Source of the DNA: Crocinitomicaceae bacterium
Lineage (GTDB): Bacteria; Bacteroidota; Bacteroidia; Flavobacteriales_D; Crocinitomicaceae
NCBI GenBank assembly: GCA_014762645.1
Contig: JABURP010000127.1
Coordinates: 1 to 64,000, forward strand
Length of the DNA stretch: 64,000 bases
Reading direction: 5' to 3'
Shown: positions 24,330 to 33,365 of the stretch, piece after piece
Layout: the number at the start of each line of letters is the position of its first letter
Numbering within the stretch: position 1 is the stretch's first letter
Made by a program: the position numbers and the translations under genes
The notes under the pieces: generated by a model
What the model was told of the DNA's origin: nothing
What the model saw: the letters and a program-made list of their open reading frames with translations, nothing else
The model's database searches: none

Positions 24330-26129
24330 ATGTTTGAACATCTGAAACATAAAATTTCGGCGATTCCAAATAAGCCAGGGATATATCAATATTTTGATAA
24401 AAATGGGAAGATCATCTATGTGGGAAAAGCCAAAAACCTTAAAAAAAGGGTGTCATCCTATTTTACCAAGAATCACGATAGTGCAAAGACAGCAATACTT
24501 GTAAGACGCATTCATGACATCAAATACCTGGTGGTAGACACAGAGGTAGATGCACTTTTGCTGGAGAATAATCTGATCAAGAAATATCAGCCTAAGTATA
24601 ATATCCAACTAAAGGATGATAAAACCTACCCCTGGATCGTGGTAAAGAATGAGCCATTTCCGCGTGTATTTAAAACGAGACGTGTCATAAAGGACGGATC
24701 TACTTATTACGGTCCGTATGCCAGCGTAAAAATGTTGTACACCTTATTGGATCTTATTCGGGAAGTTTATCCGTTGCGCACCTGTAATCTCAATCTGTCA
24801 CAAGAAGCTATAGCTAAAAAGAAATACAAAGTTTGCCTGGAATATCATATTGGAAACTGTAAAGGCCCGTGTGTTGGTGAAGAAACAGAAGAAGACTACA
24901 ACCGATATATGGAGGATATCCGCAATATTCTGAAAGGGAACATTACCTCTGTTATCCGTGCACTTAAAAATTGGATGAAGGATTTAGCAAAGGAAATGCG
25001 ATACGAAGACGCGCAGGAAGTGAAAGAAAAGATTCGTTTACTGGAAGGATATTATGCCAAATCTGCGGTGGTGAGTCCTACCATCCACAATGTAGATGTA
25101 ATCAGCATGGTGGAGGACGACAAATTCGCGTATGTGAATTACCTAAAGTTAAATAATGGAGCAATAATTCATGGACATACGGTAGAGGTGAAGAAAAAAT
25201 TGGATGAATCTCCCGAAGAAATTATACCTCTGGTACTTGTTGAAATGCGGGAAAGATTTGGAAAAGAGGGGAAGGAGATTATTACGGATGTTGACATTCA
25301 GGAAGATTTTTCACACTTCAGAATTACACAACCGCAACGCGGAGATAAACGGTCATTACTTGAGCTTTCTCAAAGAAATGCCAGGTTTTATATGATGGAA
25401 AAACACAAACAGGAGAAATTGGTGAATCCTGACAGACATGTGGAACGCATCATGGAAACCATGAAAAATGATTTGCGTTTAAATGAATGGCCAAGGCATA
25501 TTGAGTGTTTTGACAACTCTAATTTTCAGGGAACAAACGCCGTTGCGGCTTGTGTTGTATTCAAAAATGCAAAGCCATCCAAAAAGGATTATCGCCATTT
25601 CAACATCAAAACGGTTACCGGACCGGATGATTTTGCATCCATGGAAGAAGTAGTTTACCGCAGGTACAAGCGCCTGATGGAAGAAGAACAACCCTTACCG
25701 CAATTGGTTATTATAGATGGTGGCAAAGGGCAGTTGAGTTCAGCCATGAAAAGTATTGAAAAACTGGGGCTAAAAGGCAAGATCACCCTTATCGGAATTG
25801 CTAAAAAGCTGGAAGAAATCTACTTTCCGGGAGATTCGGTTCCAATTTATATCGATAAGCGTTCTGAAACACTGAAAGTAATTCAACACCTCAGAAATGA
25901 AGCGCACCGGTTTGGAATTACACACCACCGAAATAAGAGAAGTAAAGCAGCTTTGGGAACAGAACTCACCAATATAGAAGGTATTGGAGAGCGGACAGCA
26001 GAAATGCTGATTCAGGAATTCAAGTCGGTGAAAAGGGTTAGAGAGGCTTCGCAAGATGAAATTGAAAAGATCATTGGCCGTAAAAAAGCAAGACTTCTAC
26101 TGGATTATTTTACAGAGAACCCTTCGTAA
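24330..26129 (+). CDS. uvrC: Excinuclease ABC subunit C
   Basis: This protein of about 599 residues makes both incisions in nucleotide excision repair, after UvrA and UvrB have located damage. The order of domains is complete: GIY-YIG nuclease (about 1-95; PGIYQYF, IIYVGKAKNLKKRVSSYF), a cysteine cluster (CNLN ... CLEYHIGNCKGPC), a UVR motif that binds UvrB (about 205-240; EDAQEVKEKIRLLE), an RNase H-like nuclease (IECFDNSNFQGTNAVAACVVF, VIIDGGKGQLSSA) and C-terminal helix-hairpin-helix pairs (NIEGIGERTAEMLIQEF). Length is normal for the family. It is transcribed alone, with a -7 element almost touching its start. Confidence 0.96.
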   Translation: MFEHLKHKISAIPNKPGIYQYFDKNGKIIYVGKAKNLKKRVSSYFTKNHDSAKTAILVRRIHDIKYLVVDTEVDALLLENNLIKKYQPKYNIQLKDDKTYPWIVVKNEPFPRVFKTRRVIKDGSTYYGPYASVKMLYTLLDLIREVYPLRTCNLNLSQEAIAKKKYKVCLEYHIGNCKGPCVGEETEEDYNRYMEDIRNILKGNITSVIRALKNWMKDLAKEMRYEDAQEVKEKIRLLEGYYAKSAVVSPTIHNVDVISMVEDDKFAYVNYLKLNNGAIIHGHTVEVKKKLDESPEEIIPLVLVEMRERFGKEGKEIITDVDIQEDFSHFRITQPQRGDKRSLLELSQRNARFYMMEKHKQEKLVNPDRHVERIMETMKNDLRLNEWPRHIECFDNSNFQGTNAVAACVVFKNAKPSKKDYRHFNIKTVTGPDDFASMEEVVYRRYKRLMEEEQPLPQLVIIDGGKGQLSSAMKSIEKLGLKGKITLIGIAKKLEEIYFPGDSVPIYIDKRSETLKVIQHLRNEAHRFGITHHRNKRSKAALGTELTNIEGIGERTAEMLIQEFKSVKRVREASQDEIEKIIGRKKARLLLDYFTENPS

Positions 26130-26297
26130 TAAGTTTGTTAAACATAAATTCGTACGGCTTCAGTTTGGGATATTTGTGCCTCATAATACCGTAATATCCA
26201 CATTCATTTTGCGGATTTCACAATAGATTTCTTTGAGTGGTGATATTCAATTCTGACCTACCGTTGTATCGCGGTACTTTAGAAGAAAACAAGATCC

Positions 26298-26798
26298 ATG
26301 AAGTTTTTCGTATTCATAATGGCTGTTCTGATGCTCTTCAGTTCGATACCCGGCATTACTCAGGAAAACAAAAAAAATCTCCATCTAATAAATCCCAATA
26401 ATAGTGCGGCAAGAATGATTAAAGAAGGAAGAAGAATTAAGGTTTGGATGAAAGACGAAAAGAAACCCTACAAAGGAAATTATTCGGTCGTCTCTGATCA
26501 TTCTATTCTGATAAACCAGGACACATTGCGTTTGGAAGATATTGAAGCAATTCGCGTAGCAACACGCCAGGATCGTAATGGGGCTGCGGCCGGTGGAAGT
26601 ATACCGTTGTTAGTTACAGTATATTTGTTATCAGCAGGAATCTATTTAAAAATACAAGCTTCTGATTTTCTGGATTTGTCAGACTTAGCTCTAATAGGTT
26701 CATCAATAACTGCAGTTCCCTCTGCCATAGCCATTATTGGATTCGTTTATGGTAAGAAAAGATCGGTAAAATGGAATTGGCAGTGGAAAATTATGTAA
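26298..26798 (+). CDS. Hypothetical membrane protein with signal peptide
   Basis: The 166-residue protein begins with a signal peptide (about 21 residues, ending GITQ). A soluble, basic region follows (about 22-95), in which an RRIKVWMKDEKKPYKGNYSVVSDHSILINQDTLRLEDI segment looks like a small beta barrel or OB-like fold. Two hydrophobic segments close the protein (about 100-122 and 128-150), with a short basic end (KKRSVKWNWQWKIM). I know of no named family with certainty, though similar short Bacteroidetes proteins exist. No operon partner is seen. Confidence 0.65.
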   Translation: MKFFVFIMAVLMLFSSIPGITQENKKNLHLINPNNSAARMIKEGRRIKVWMKDEKKPYKGNYSVVSDHSILINQDTLRLEDIEAIRVATRQDRNGAAAGGSIPLLVTVYLLSAGIYLKIQASDFLDLSDLALIGSSITAVPSAIAIIGFVYGKKRSVKWNWQWKIM

Positions 26799-26904
26799 AT
26801 TACTACGAGCACCTAAACCGAGTTAGGTTAGACGCCTTCCGTTTTGGCATAACATTTGTTAATTTTCTGTTAATCGCAAAAAATGACACGAAATTTTTAG
26901 ACCT

Positions 26905-28161
26905 ATGAAACGAATTCTACCCTTGTTAGGAATATTAGCACTGGCAATATCCCTAAACTCATGTAAAAAATACAAAAACAAAGAAGTATATGCCAATGTT
27001 CCGGTGTATATGGATTACTCTGATTTCAGAAATTCCTTTGAGTTTTCTCAGGGAAAGATGATGGAAAATGCTGGTAATATTTATTTACACAACAATTTCA
27101 TCCTGGTAAATGATATTGATAAAGGGATTCATGTATATGACAATACAGATCCTGGTAACCCTTTCCCAATAGGGTTTATGAATATCCCTGGAAATACGCA
27201 AATGGCTGTAAAAGGTACCACACTTTATGCGGATAGCTTTATGGATCTTTTGGTAGTGGACATTTCAAATATGTACGACCCCAAGAAGATTTCACGTGAA
27301 CAGGAAGTTTTTACTTATTCTCTTCCTATGATCAATGAAGGATACCCAATTGCAGATATTGATATGTCGAAGGGAGTGGTAATTGATTGGAAGATTGAAA
27401 AAACCAAAGAAGTTTCAGGCTTCATGGCCAAGTTTAATGTAAAGGATTGTGAAGATTGCAGCCCGCAGGAAGTTGAAACTAAATCTGCAGTTTCTGCACG
27501 GGTTAACCTTGCCGGTTCTATGAGCCAATTTGGTATTCTGGATAACTACCTGTACGCACTGGATGTTTCAGATATCAAATCGTTTGATATTTCAAACCCG
27601 CAAAATACTATACCTGGAAGTGCACGCAGAACCTGGGAAGAAGTAGAGACAATTTTCCCTAACGGAAACCATTTATATATCGGAACTACAACCGGAATGA
27701 TGATCTATGACGCATCTATGAACAGGTTGATGCCGGAATATATCTCTACAGCTGAACACGTACGTTCTTGTGACCCGGTATTTGTGGATGGTGATTACGC
27801 ATACCTTACAGTAAGATCAGGTAGTGATTGCGCCGGTGACATTAATCAAATGCAGGTATATGATGTATCCAACAAGTATTTGCCTAACAACAAGGATAAC
27901 ATTCAAATGACAGACCCGCACGGTTTGGCAAAAGACGGTAACCTTGTGTTTGTATGTGACGGTGATGACGGATTGAAAATCTATAACGCTTCAAGTTCAG
28001 GCAGCGTTAGTTCATCTCCGCAATATCATTATCCGGATATAAAATCAAGAGATATTATTTTACACAACGGCCTTGCTATTATGATCGCAGAAGATGGTAT
28101 CTATCAGTATGATTATTCTGATCCGTCCAATATTATCTACGCAGGAATATTGACTTTCTAA
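26905..28161 (+). CDS. LVIVD-repeat lipoprotein
   Basis: The 418-residue protein has a lipoprotein signal (LALAISLNSCKKY; lipidated Cys20) and about seven propeller-like repeats with the core pattern lyv..gl.vvDvsnP: IHVYDNTDPGNPFPIG, DLLVVDISNMYDPKKI, LYALDVSDIKSFDISNP, MQVYDVSNKYLP, LKIYNASS. LVIVD-repeat proteins are predicted surface beta-propellers of unknown ligand. It should be anchored to the outer membrane. The gene is followed by a strong terminator and stands alone. Confidence 0.88.
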   Translation: MKRILPLLGILALAISLNSCKKYKNKEVYANVPVYMDYSDFRNSFEFSQGKMMENAGNIYLHNNFILVNDIDKGIHVYDNTDPGNPFPIGFMNIPGNTQMAVKGTTLYADSFMDLLVVDISNMYDPKKISREQEVFTYSLPMINEGYPIADIDMSKGVVIDWKIEKTKEVSGFMAKFNVKDCEDCSPQEVETKSAVSARVNLAGSMSQFGILDNYLYALDVSDIKSFDISNPQNTIPGSARRTWEEVETIFPNGNHLYIGTTTGMMIYDASMNRLMPEYISTAEHVRSCDPVFVDGDYAYLTVRSGSDCAGDINQMQVYDVSNKYLPNNKDNIQMTDPHGLAKDGNLVFVCDGDDGLKIYNASSSGSVSSSPQYHYPDIKSRDIILHNGLAIMIAEDGIYQYDYSDPSNIIYAGILTF

Positions 28162-28187
28162 AGAGACCATAATTTTTTGGCAAAGTG

Positions 28188-28228
28188 AAAGGTTATAGCT
28201 ACACGTTAGTTATAACCTTTTATTTCTT
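28188..28228 (+). terminator. Rho-independent terminator of the LVIVD lipoprotein gene
   Basis: A 13-bp stem (AAAGGTTATAGCT / AGTTATAACCTTT, one G-T pair) with a 7-base loop is followed by TATTTCTTTATTTTT. It separates the lipoprotein gene from the yicC operon. Confidence 0.85.
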
Positions 28229-28236
28229 TATTTTTG
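28229..28236 (+). promoter_or_regulatory. -7 promoter element TATTTTTG for the yicC-gmk-nadD operon
   Basis: An exact TAnnTTTG match lies directly after the terminator and 15 bases before the ATG at 28252. Confidence 0.5.
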
Positions 28237-28251
28237 CTCAAATCTTTCTCT

Positions 28252-29130
28252 ATGCTTCTATCTATGACAGGTTTCGGTAAAGCCAGCGGAACCTTCGAGA
28301 ATAAAAAAATCACCGTTGAGGTAAAATCACTGAACAGTAAGAACCTGGATACTTACGTAAGGATGCCTCCTGCTTATAAGGAAAAGGAAATAGAATTGCG
28401 CAAATACCTGGGTGAGCAACTCGATCGTGGTAAGGTAGAATGCAATATTAATGTAGAATCAAGTGGCAGTGATAGCGGTTACACCATCAATAAAGAACTC
28501 GCCGGTAAGTATTACGCACAGTTGGTTGATTTAGGTCACTACCTGGAAATAACGTCAGCTCACGAGGACGTATTGAGTATTTTAATGCGCATGCCGGATA
28601 TTTTTTCAACGGAAGCAGATGAAATCAAAGAAGAAGAATGGAAGTTTATCTGGGATTTAGCTGAAAAAGCGGTCCAAAAGCTTAAAGAATTCCGAGAGCA
28701 AGAAGGTGAAGCAATTTTTCAGGAATTCAAAACTCGAATAGGCAATATCAAAGCGGCGTTTGATCGGGTTCCCGAGTATGAAAGTGCGCGTTTGGAGGAT
28801 ATTAAACAACGAATAGAGACAAACCTGGAAGAATTTGTTGGAGGGGCCAAGGTGGATAAAAACCGCTTTGAACAAGAGTTGATCTATTACATTGAAAAGA
28901 TTGATATTGCTGAAGAAAAACAACGCCTTTCCAAGCATCTGGAATATTTTATTGAGATTATGAACGAGCCAAAATCTCAAGGAAAAAAACTCGGATTTAT
29001 TTCTCAGGAAATTGGGCGTGAAATCAATACCCTGGGATCAAAATCCTACCACTCAGAAATGCAAAAGCTCGTAGTGGAAATGAAAGATGAGTTAGAGAAG
29101 ATCAAAGAACAAGTGCTAAATACATTGTAA
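28252..29130 (+). CDS. yicC: YicC/YloC family endoribonuclease
   Basis: The 292-residue protein carries the family start LSMTGFGKASG, the strand-rich N-terminal domain with VEVKSLNSKNLDTYVRMP, and the C-terminal DUF1732 part (KVDKNRFEQELIYYIEKIDIAEEKQRLSKHL ... GKKLGFISQEIGREINTLGSKS). YicC proteins are RNA endonucleases involved in small-RNA turnover and stationary-phase growth in other bacteria. The ATG at 28252 is used; a TTG six codons upstream lies within the promoter region. gmk follows after 27 bases, the usual arrangement in Bacteroidetes. Confidence 0.93.
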   Translation: MLLSMTGFGKASGTFENKKITVEVKSLNSKNLDTYVRMPPAYKEKEIELRKYLGEQLDRGKVECNINVESSGSDSGYTINKELAGKYYAQLVDLGHYLEITSAHEDVLSILMRMPDIFSTEADEIKEEEWKFIWDLAEKAVQKLKEFREQEGEAIFQEFKTRIGNIKAAFDRVPEYESARLEDIKQRIETNLEEFVGGAKVDKNRFEQELIYYIEKIDIAEEKQRLSKHLEYFIEIMNEPKSQGKKLGFISQEIGREINTLGSKSYHSEMQKLVVEMKDELEKIKEQVLNTL

Positions 29131-29157
29131 AAGGGACCTGATCCCTCGTAAAGCAAC

Positions 29158-29757
29158 ATGAGCGAGACAAAAAAAGTAAATGACTTCCCCATTACCGGTA
29201 AATGCGTAATCTTTTCAGCCCCATCCGGTGCAGGCAAAACAACCCTGGTACATTATCTTCTTAGAAATATTGACCTACTTGAATTTTCTATTTCAGCGGC
29301 AAGTCGTAAACCCAGAGGAAGAGAAGAAGACGGCATTGATTATCACTTTATGTCTCAGGCCGAATTTGAAAAGCGTATTGAAAATGATGAATTCGTAGAG
29401 TGGGAAGAAGTGTATGACAACATGTACTACGGAACCCTAAAGTCTGAGATCCAAAAAGCCTGGGCAAAAGGAAAAGTAGTGGTATTTGATGTGGATGCGG
29501 AAGGGGGCTTGAATCTCAAGAAAATATTTGGAAAGAACGCATTGGCGGTTTTCATTAAACCTCCCTCATTATTTGTGTTGGAACAACGCTTAAGAGATAG
29601 AAGAACAGAAACAGAAAAAAGTATTCAAAAGCGTCTGGCCAAAGCCAATGGCGAGCTTGAAAAAGCACATTTATTTGATTATGTTTTGATGAATGATAAT
29701 CTGGAACAGGCGTGTTTGGAAGCTAAAGATCTGGTTGTTAATTTTATTGAAGGATGA
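29158..29757 (+). CDS. gmk: Guanylate kinase
   Basis: This 199-residue kinase phosphorylates GMP to GDP with ATP in the cytoplasm. The P-loop SAPSGAGKTT is at residues 20-29, and the GMP-binding region has SRKPRGREEDGIDYHF with E in the following NDEFVEWEEVYDNMYYGT. The catalytic arginine region RDRRTETEKSIQKRL is intact. Length is normal. It overlaps nadD by 4 bases (ATGA), which fits tight co-translation. Confidence 0.96.
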   Translation: MSETKKVNDFPITGKCVIFSAPSGAGKTTLVHYLLRNIDLLEFSISAASRKPRGREEDGIDYHFMSQAEFEKRIENDEFVEWEEVYDNMYYGTLKSEIQKAWAKGKVVVFDVDAEGGLNLKKIFGKNALAVFIKPPSLFVLEQRLRDRRTETEKSIQKRLAKANGELEKAHLFDYVLMNDNLEQACLEAKDLVVNFIEG

Positions 29758-30359
29758 AAAAGGTCGGTTTGTTTTTCGGTTCATATAATCCCATCCATGT
29801 GGGACACCTGATTCTGGGAAACTATATGGCTGACACAACAGATTTGGATCGTGTTTGGTTTGTTGTTTCTCCACACAATCCGCATAAGAAAAAAGCGAAT
29901 TTACTGGAAGATCACCACCGCCTGGCAATGGTGAGAATTGCAGTGGAAGACAATCCAAAACTGAAAGCTTCGGATATCGAATTTAATCTTCCCAAACCTT
30001 CGTACACGGTATTTACTTTGCAAAACCTAAAAGAAAAATACCCGGATCATACCTTTGTGTTAATCATGGGAGAAGACAACCTGAGAACACTGCACAAATG
30101 GAAAAATTACGAATATATCCTGGAGAACCATGAAATATATGTGTATCCAAGGGTACTTACCATGCAGGAAGCACAGTCAGACGATCAATCCGGTAATGAG
30201 TTTGAGCAGCATAAAAGTGTGAGGGTTTTTAATGATGTTCCACTTATGAAAATTTCATCCAGCTTTATCAGAAATATGATCAAAGAAGGGAATGATGTAC
30301 GTTATTTATTGACAGAGAAGGTTTTTAAGTATTTGGACGAAATGAATTTTTACAGATAA
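29754..30359 (+). CDS. nadD: Nicotinate-nucleotide adenylyltransferase
   Basis: The 201-residue enzyme forms deamido-NAD from nicotinate mononucleotide and ATP. The nucleotidyltransferase signature FGSYNPIHVGH (His15, Gly17-His18) and the C-terminal ISSSFIRNMIKEG motif for ATP phosphates are present, together with VVSPHNPHKKK and FVLIMGEDNLRTLHKWKN. It overlaps gmk and is followed at once (no gap) by hemJ, making a four-gene run yicC-gmk-nadD-hemJ. Confidence 0.95.
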   Translation: MKKVGLFFGSYNPIHVGHLILGNYMADTTDLDRVWFVVSPHNPHKKKANLLEDHHRLAMVRIAVEDNPKLKASDIEFNLPKPSYTVFTLQNLKEKYPDHTFVLIMGEDNLRTLHKWKNYEYILENHEIYVYPRVLTMQEAQSDDQSGNEFEQHKSVRVFNDVPLMKISSSFIRNMIKEGNDVRYLLTEKVFKYLDEMNFYR

Positions 30360-30899
30360 ATGGACAGCTACCTCCTCATAAAATCCCTGCACGTCATTTT
30401 CGTGATTACCTGGTTTGCAGGGCTGTTTTATATTGTCCGTCTGTTCGTATATCAGGCGGAAGCCAAAGAAAAACCGCAAAATGAAAAGGAAGTTTTGGTG
30501 CCGCAGTATAAACTGATGGCAAAACGTTTATGGTACGGAATTACATGGCCATCCATGATACTGACCCTGATCTTTGGTCTTAGCATGCTCTATCTGCGAC
30601 CCGGGTTATTACAACTGGATTACATGCAAATTAAACTTGGGTTTGTCGGCGGATTAATTATCTACCATTTCTCTTGCCACATCTTTTTTAAAAAACTGCA
30701 ATCGGATACCGATCAACGTTCGGGTACTTTTTACAGGGTTTGGAACGAAGTGGCCACCCTCTTTTTAGTGGCCATAATTTTTCTGATCATTATGCGCAAT
30801 GAAATCAATTGGATCTACGGAACCCTTGGCTTCGTTGCCCTCGGAATTCTTCTGATGATTGCCATAAAGTTGTACAAAAGGTGGCGGGAGAATAAATAA
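30360..30899 (+). CDS. hemJ: Protoporphyrinogen IX oxidase, HemJ type
   Basis: The 179-residue membrane protein resembles HemJ (UPF0093), which oxidises protoporphyrinogen IX to protoporphyrin IX in bacteria without HemG or HemY. It has the conserved N-terminal LIKSLHVIFVITWFAGLFY with His11 (heme ligand in the family), a long polar linker, WYGITWPSMILTLIFG, LDYMQIKLGFVGGLIIYH and WNEVATLFLVAIIFLI. About five spans are seen. Its start codon follows the nadD stop with no gap. It complements hemA, hemC and hemD elsewhere in this window. Confidence 0.88.
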   Translation: MDSYLLIKSLHVIFVITWFAGLFYIVRLFVYQAEAKEKPQNEKEVLVPQYKLMAKRLWYGITWPSMILTLIFGLSMLYLRPGLLQLDYMQIKLGFVGGLIIYHFSCHIFFKKLQSDTDQRSGTFYRVWNEVATLFLVAIIFLIIMRNEINWIYGTLGFVALGILLMIAIKLYKRWRENK

Positions 30900-31000
30900 T
30901 TCACTTTTTTGTAGTTTTTACAACGCTTAATCATCAGCACCGCGCGCACAAAAAGCTGTGTATAAAAATCCCTTTTTAAACCTTCTTGTAGCAATTCCAT

Positions 31001-31031
31001 TGGTTAACTTTATGAGTTTAAATGTTAACCA
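31001..31031. promoter_or_regulatory. Inverted repeat before the enoyl-CoA hydratase gene
   Basis: TGGTTAAC and GTTAACCA form a perfect 8-bp inverted repeat with a 15-base spacer. The half-site centres are 23 bases apart, about two helical turns. The right arm ends 15 bases before the start codon, so a bound dimer could block transcription or the start of translation. Confidence 0.4.
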
Positions 31032-31046
31032 GAATATTTTACAGAG

Positions 31047-31820
31047 ATGAATAATATACTTGTAGATCAGGAAGGCCATGTATTGACCATTACCATAAAC
31101 AGGCCTTCTCAGTTAAATGCGTTGAATTCAGAAACCATAGATGAACTTCACAGAGCTTTAAAAACTGCTGATAATGATATCAGTGTAGGCGCTATTATTT
31201 TAACAGGATCAGGAGAAAAGGCATTTGTAGCTGGTGCAGACATTAAGGAGTTTGCTCATTTTTCAGTAGAAGAAGGAAAAAAGTTAAGCGCAGATGGTCA
31301 CGAAAAGCTCTTCACATTTGTTGAACGATTAGGGACCCCAGTAATTGCAGCTATAAATGGCTTTGCACTGGGCGGTGGTTTAGAACTTGCCATGTCTTCT
31401 CATATTCGTGTGGCATCTGACAATGCAAAACTGGGCTTACCCGAAGTTTCGTTAGGTGTTATTCCGGGATATGGTGGTACGCAACGACTCTCACAACTTG
31501 TGGGGAGAGGAAAAGCGCTTGAGATGGTGCTAACTGCCGGCATGATTAGTGCAGATGAGGCTAAGGAGTGGGGGCTTGTCAATCATGTTGTGCCGCAATC
31601 TGAATTGTTGGATTTAGCCAATAAAATTGCTTCTAAAATCCTGAAAAATTCACCAATGGCCATGAGTGCTGCTATCCGCGCAGTGAATGCTAATTATGAT
31701 CATAGCGTAGATGGCATGAAGAAAGAGATAGAAGAGTTTGGTAGTTGCTTTGGAACGCCTGAATTTGTTGAGGGTACAAAGGCATTTTTAGAAAAACGAA
31801 AAGCCGAGTTTAGAAAGTAG
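31047..31820 (+). CDS. Enoyl-CoA hydratase (crotonase family)
   Basis: The 257-residue enzyme should hydrate trans-2-enoyl-CoA in fatty acid breakdown or a related pathway. The crotonase fold is clear: FVAGADIKEF (oxyanion hole), GFALGGGLELAMSSHIRVA and LGLPEVSLGVIPGYGGTQRL. Both catalytic glutamates of true hydratases are present (Glu113 and Glu133). Length matches short-chain hydratases. It is a single gene; partners such as thiolase are not in this window, so the exact pathway is open. An inverted repeat just upstream may be a regulator site. Confidence 0.92.
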   Translation: MNNILVDQEGHVLTITINRPSQLNALNSETIDELHRALKTADNDISVGAIILTGSGEKAFVAGADIKEFAHFSVEEGKKLSADGHEKLFTFVERLGTPVIAAINGFALGGGLELAMSSHIRVASDNAKLGLPEVSLGVIPGYGGTQRLSQLVGRGKALEMVLTAGMISADEAKEWGLVNHVVPQSELLDLANKIASKILKNSPMAMSAAIRAVNANYDHSVDGMKKEIEEFGSCFGTPEFVEGTKAFLEKRKAEFRK

Positions 31821-31898
31821 TTGGCGTAAATGAGCAATGAGGTATAGTTGAACATATTAGTCACTTACTTCAATACCGCCCAACCAATGAGATAAAGC

Positions 31899-33365
31899 AT
31901 GAGCACCATTAAAAAACTAGCCGGTCAAACGGCCATTTATGGGGTGTCTTCCATTATCGGAAGGTTGCTTAATTATCTGTTGGTGCCACTTCACACGCAT
32001 GAAGAGTATGGGTTTGGAGAAGCCGATTACGGGATTATCTCTGAGTTTTACGCCTATGTTGCTTTCTTTATTGTCTTGCTCACATTTGGAATGGAAACCA
32101 CCTTTTTCCGTTTCGTGAACAAATCAGTTGATAAAGAAAAGACCTTTAATCAGGCGGCTTCCTTTGTTTTTATTTTGAGCATCCTGTTTTTTCTAACCAT
32201 TCTGGTTTTTTCTCAGTCCATTGCCAATTGGATGGGTTACCCGGAGATGAAAAACTTTGTCGTTTGGTTCGGTGCTATTCTGGCCATTGATGCTACCACC
32301 TCTATGTTCCTGGCTAAACTCAGGCATCAGAACAGACCGGTCAAATTTGCCGTAGTTCAGCTATCTTCAATTGGTGTAAACATATTGCTCAATATCATTT
32401 TCATATTCGGGTTCTACGACAATACCCATCCGGACGCTTCACTGGGTGTCGGTTTTATATTCCTGGCAAATTTGATTGCGAGTTTTGTTAAACCCCTGGT
32501 CTTATACAAAGAAGTTGCATCCTACCGGTTTGTATGGGATAAGGTGATGACTAAAGCCATGTTTATTTTTGCACTGCCACTTGTTATCGCAGGTTTTGCA
32601 GGAATTGTGAACGAAACACTAGATAGAATTCTGATCAAACGATTACTCATGGGTGATGGGTCTGAAGAACAGCTAGAGTACGCCCAGGCACAGGTCGGAA
32701 TTTACTCGGCGAACTATAAACTGTCAATTCTCATTACACTTTTCATACAGGCGTTTCGGTATGCAGCTGAACCCTTTTTCTTTGCTCAGGAAAAAAATGA
32801 AGAGAAAGACAAGATCTATTCCAGGGTGATGACCTACTTTATCATAGTGGTATCCCTTATGTTTTTAGTAATTGCTCTGAACCTGGATATTTTCAAGTGG
32901 TTTATTCCCAATAAGGATTATCACGAAGGACTCAAGGTAGTCCCTATTTTATTGATGGCTAATATTTGTCTGGGAATTTATTATAACCAGTCCATCTGGT
33001 ATAAGCTAGCCGATAGAACGATATATGGAGCCTACATTGCCATTGGCGGAGCCGTGATTACCATTGTGCTTAACATAATCCTTATCCCGATTATAGGATA
33101 TATGGGCTCCGCCTGGACAACGCTTGCGGCCTATTCAAGTATGATGGTGGCATCTTACTTCTTTGGCCAAAAGATCTATCCTATTAAATATAATTTGCGC
33201 AAGGCTGCACTGTACATTCTATCAGCCCTGTCCTTATATTTTGTTGGCACGGTCATTTCTTTTGATCACCTTGTCTATGACACTATTTATAGTTTGTTTT
33301 TAATCCTTTTATTCATAGGAATTGCATGGTTTATGGAACGTCCTAAAATTTCATTTAGAAAATAA
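31899..33365 (+). CDS. Polysaccharide flippase (Wzx/MATE-like, MOP superfamily)
   Basis: The 488-residue protein has about 12-14 membrane spans in two similar halves and begins KKLAGQTAIYGVSSIIGRLLNYLLVPLHT, the usual start of lipid-linked oligosaccharide exporters in Bacteroidetes. FGEADYGIISEFYAYVAF and ETTFFRFVN are further family blocks. It probably moves undecaprenyl- or other lipid-linked sugar units across the inner membrane. The nucleotidyltransferase, O-antigen ligase-like and EnvC genes nearby fit envelope work. The stop codon touches the stop of the convergent TPR gene (TAATTA). Confidence 0.87.
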   Translation: MSTIKKLAGQTAIYGVSSIIGRLLNYLLVPLHTHEEYGFGEADYGIISEFYAYVAFFIVLLTFGMETTFFRFVNKSVDKEKTFNQAASFVFILSILFFLTILVFSQSIANWMGYPEMKNFVVWFGAILAIDATTSMFLAKLRHQNRPVKFAVVQLSSIGVNILLNIIFIFGFYDNTHPDASLGVGFIFLANLIASFVKPLVLYKEVASYRFVWDKVMTKAMFIFALPLVIAGFAGIVNETLDRILIKRLLMGDGSEEQLEYAQAQVGIYSANYKLSILITLFIQAFRYAAEPFFFAQEKNEEKDKIYSRVMTYFIIVVSLMFLVIALNLDIFKWFIPNKDYHEGLKVVPILLMANICLGIYYNQSIWYKLADRTIYGAYIAIGGAVITIVLNIILIPIIGYMGSAWTTLAAYSSMMVASYFFGQKIYPIKYNLRKAALYILSALSLYFVGTVISFDHLVYDTIYSLFLILLFIGIAWFMERPKISFRK

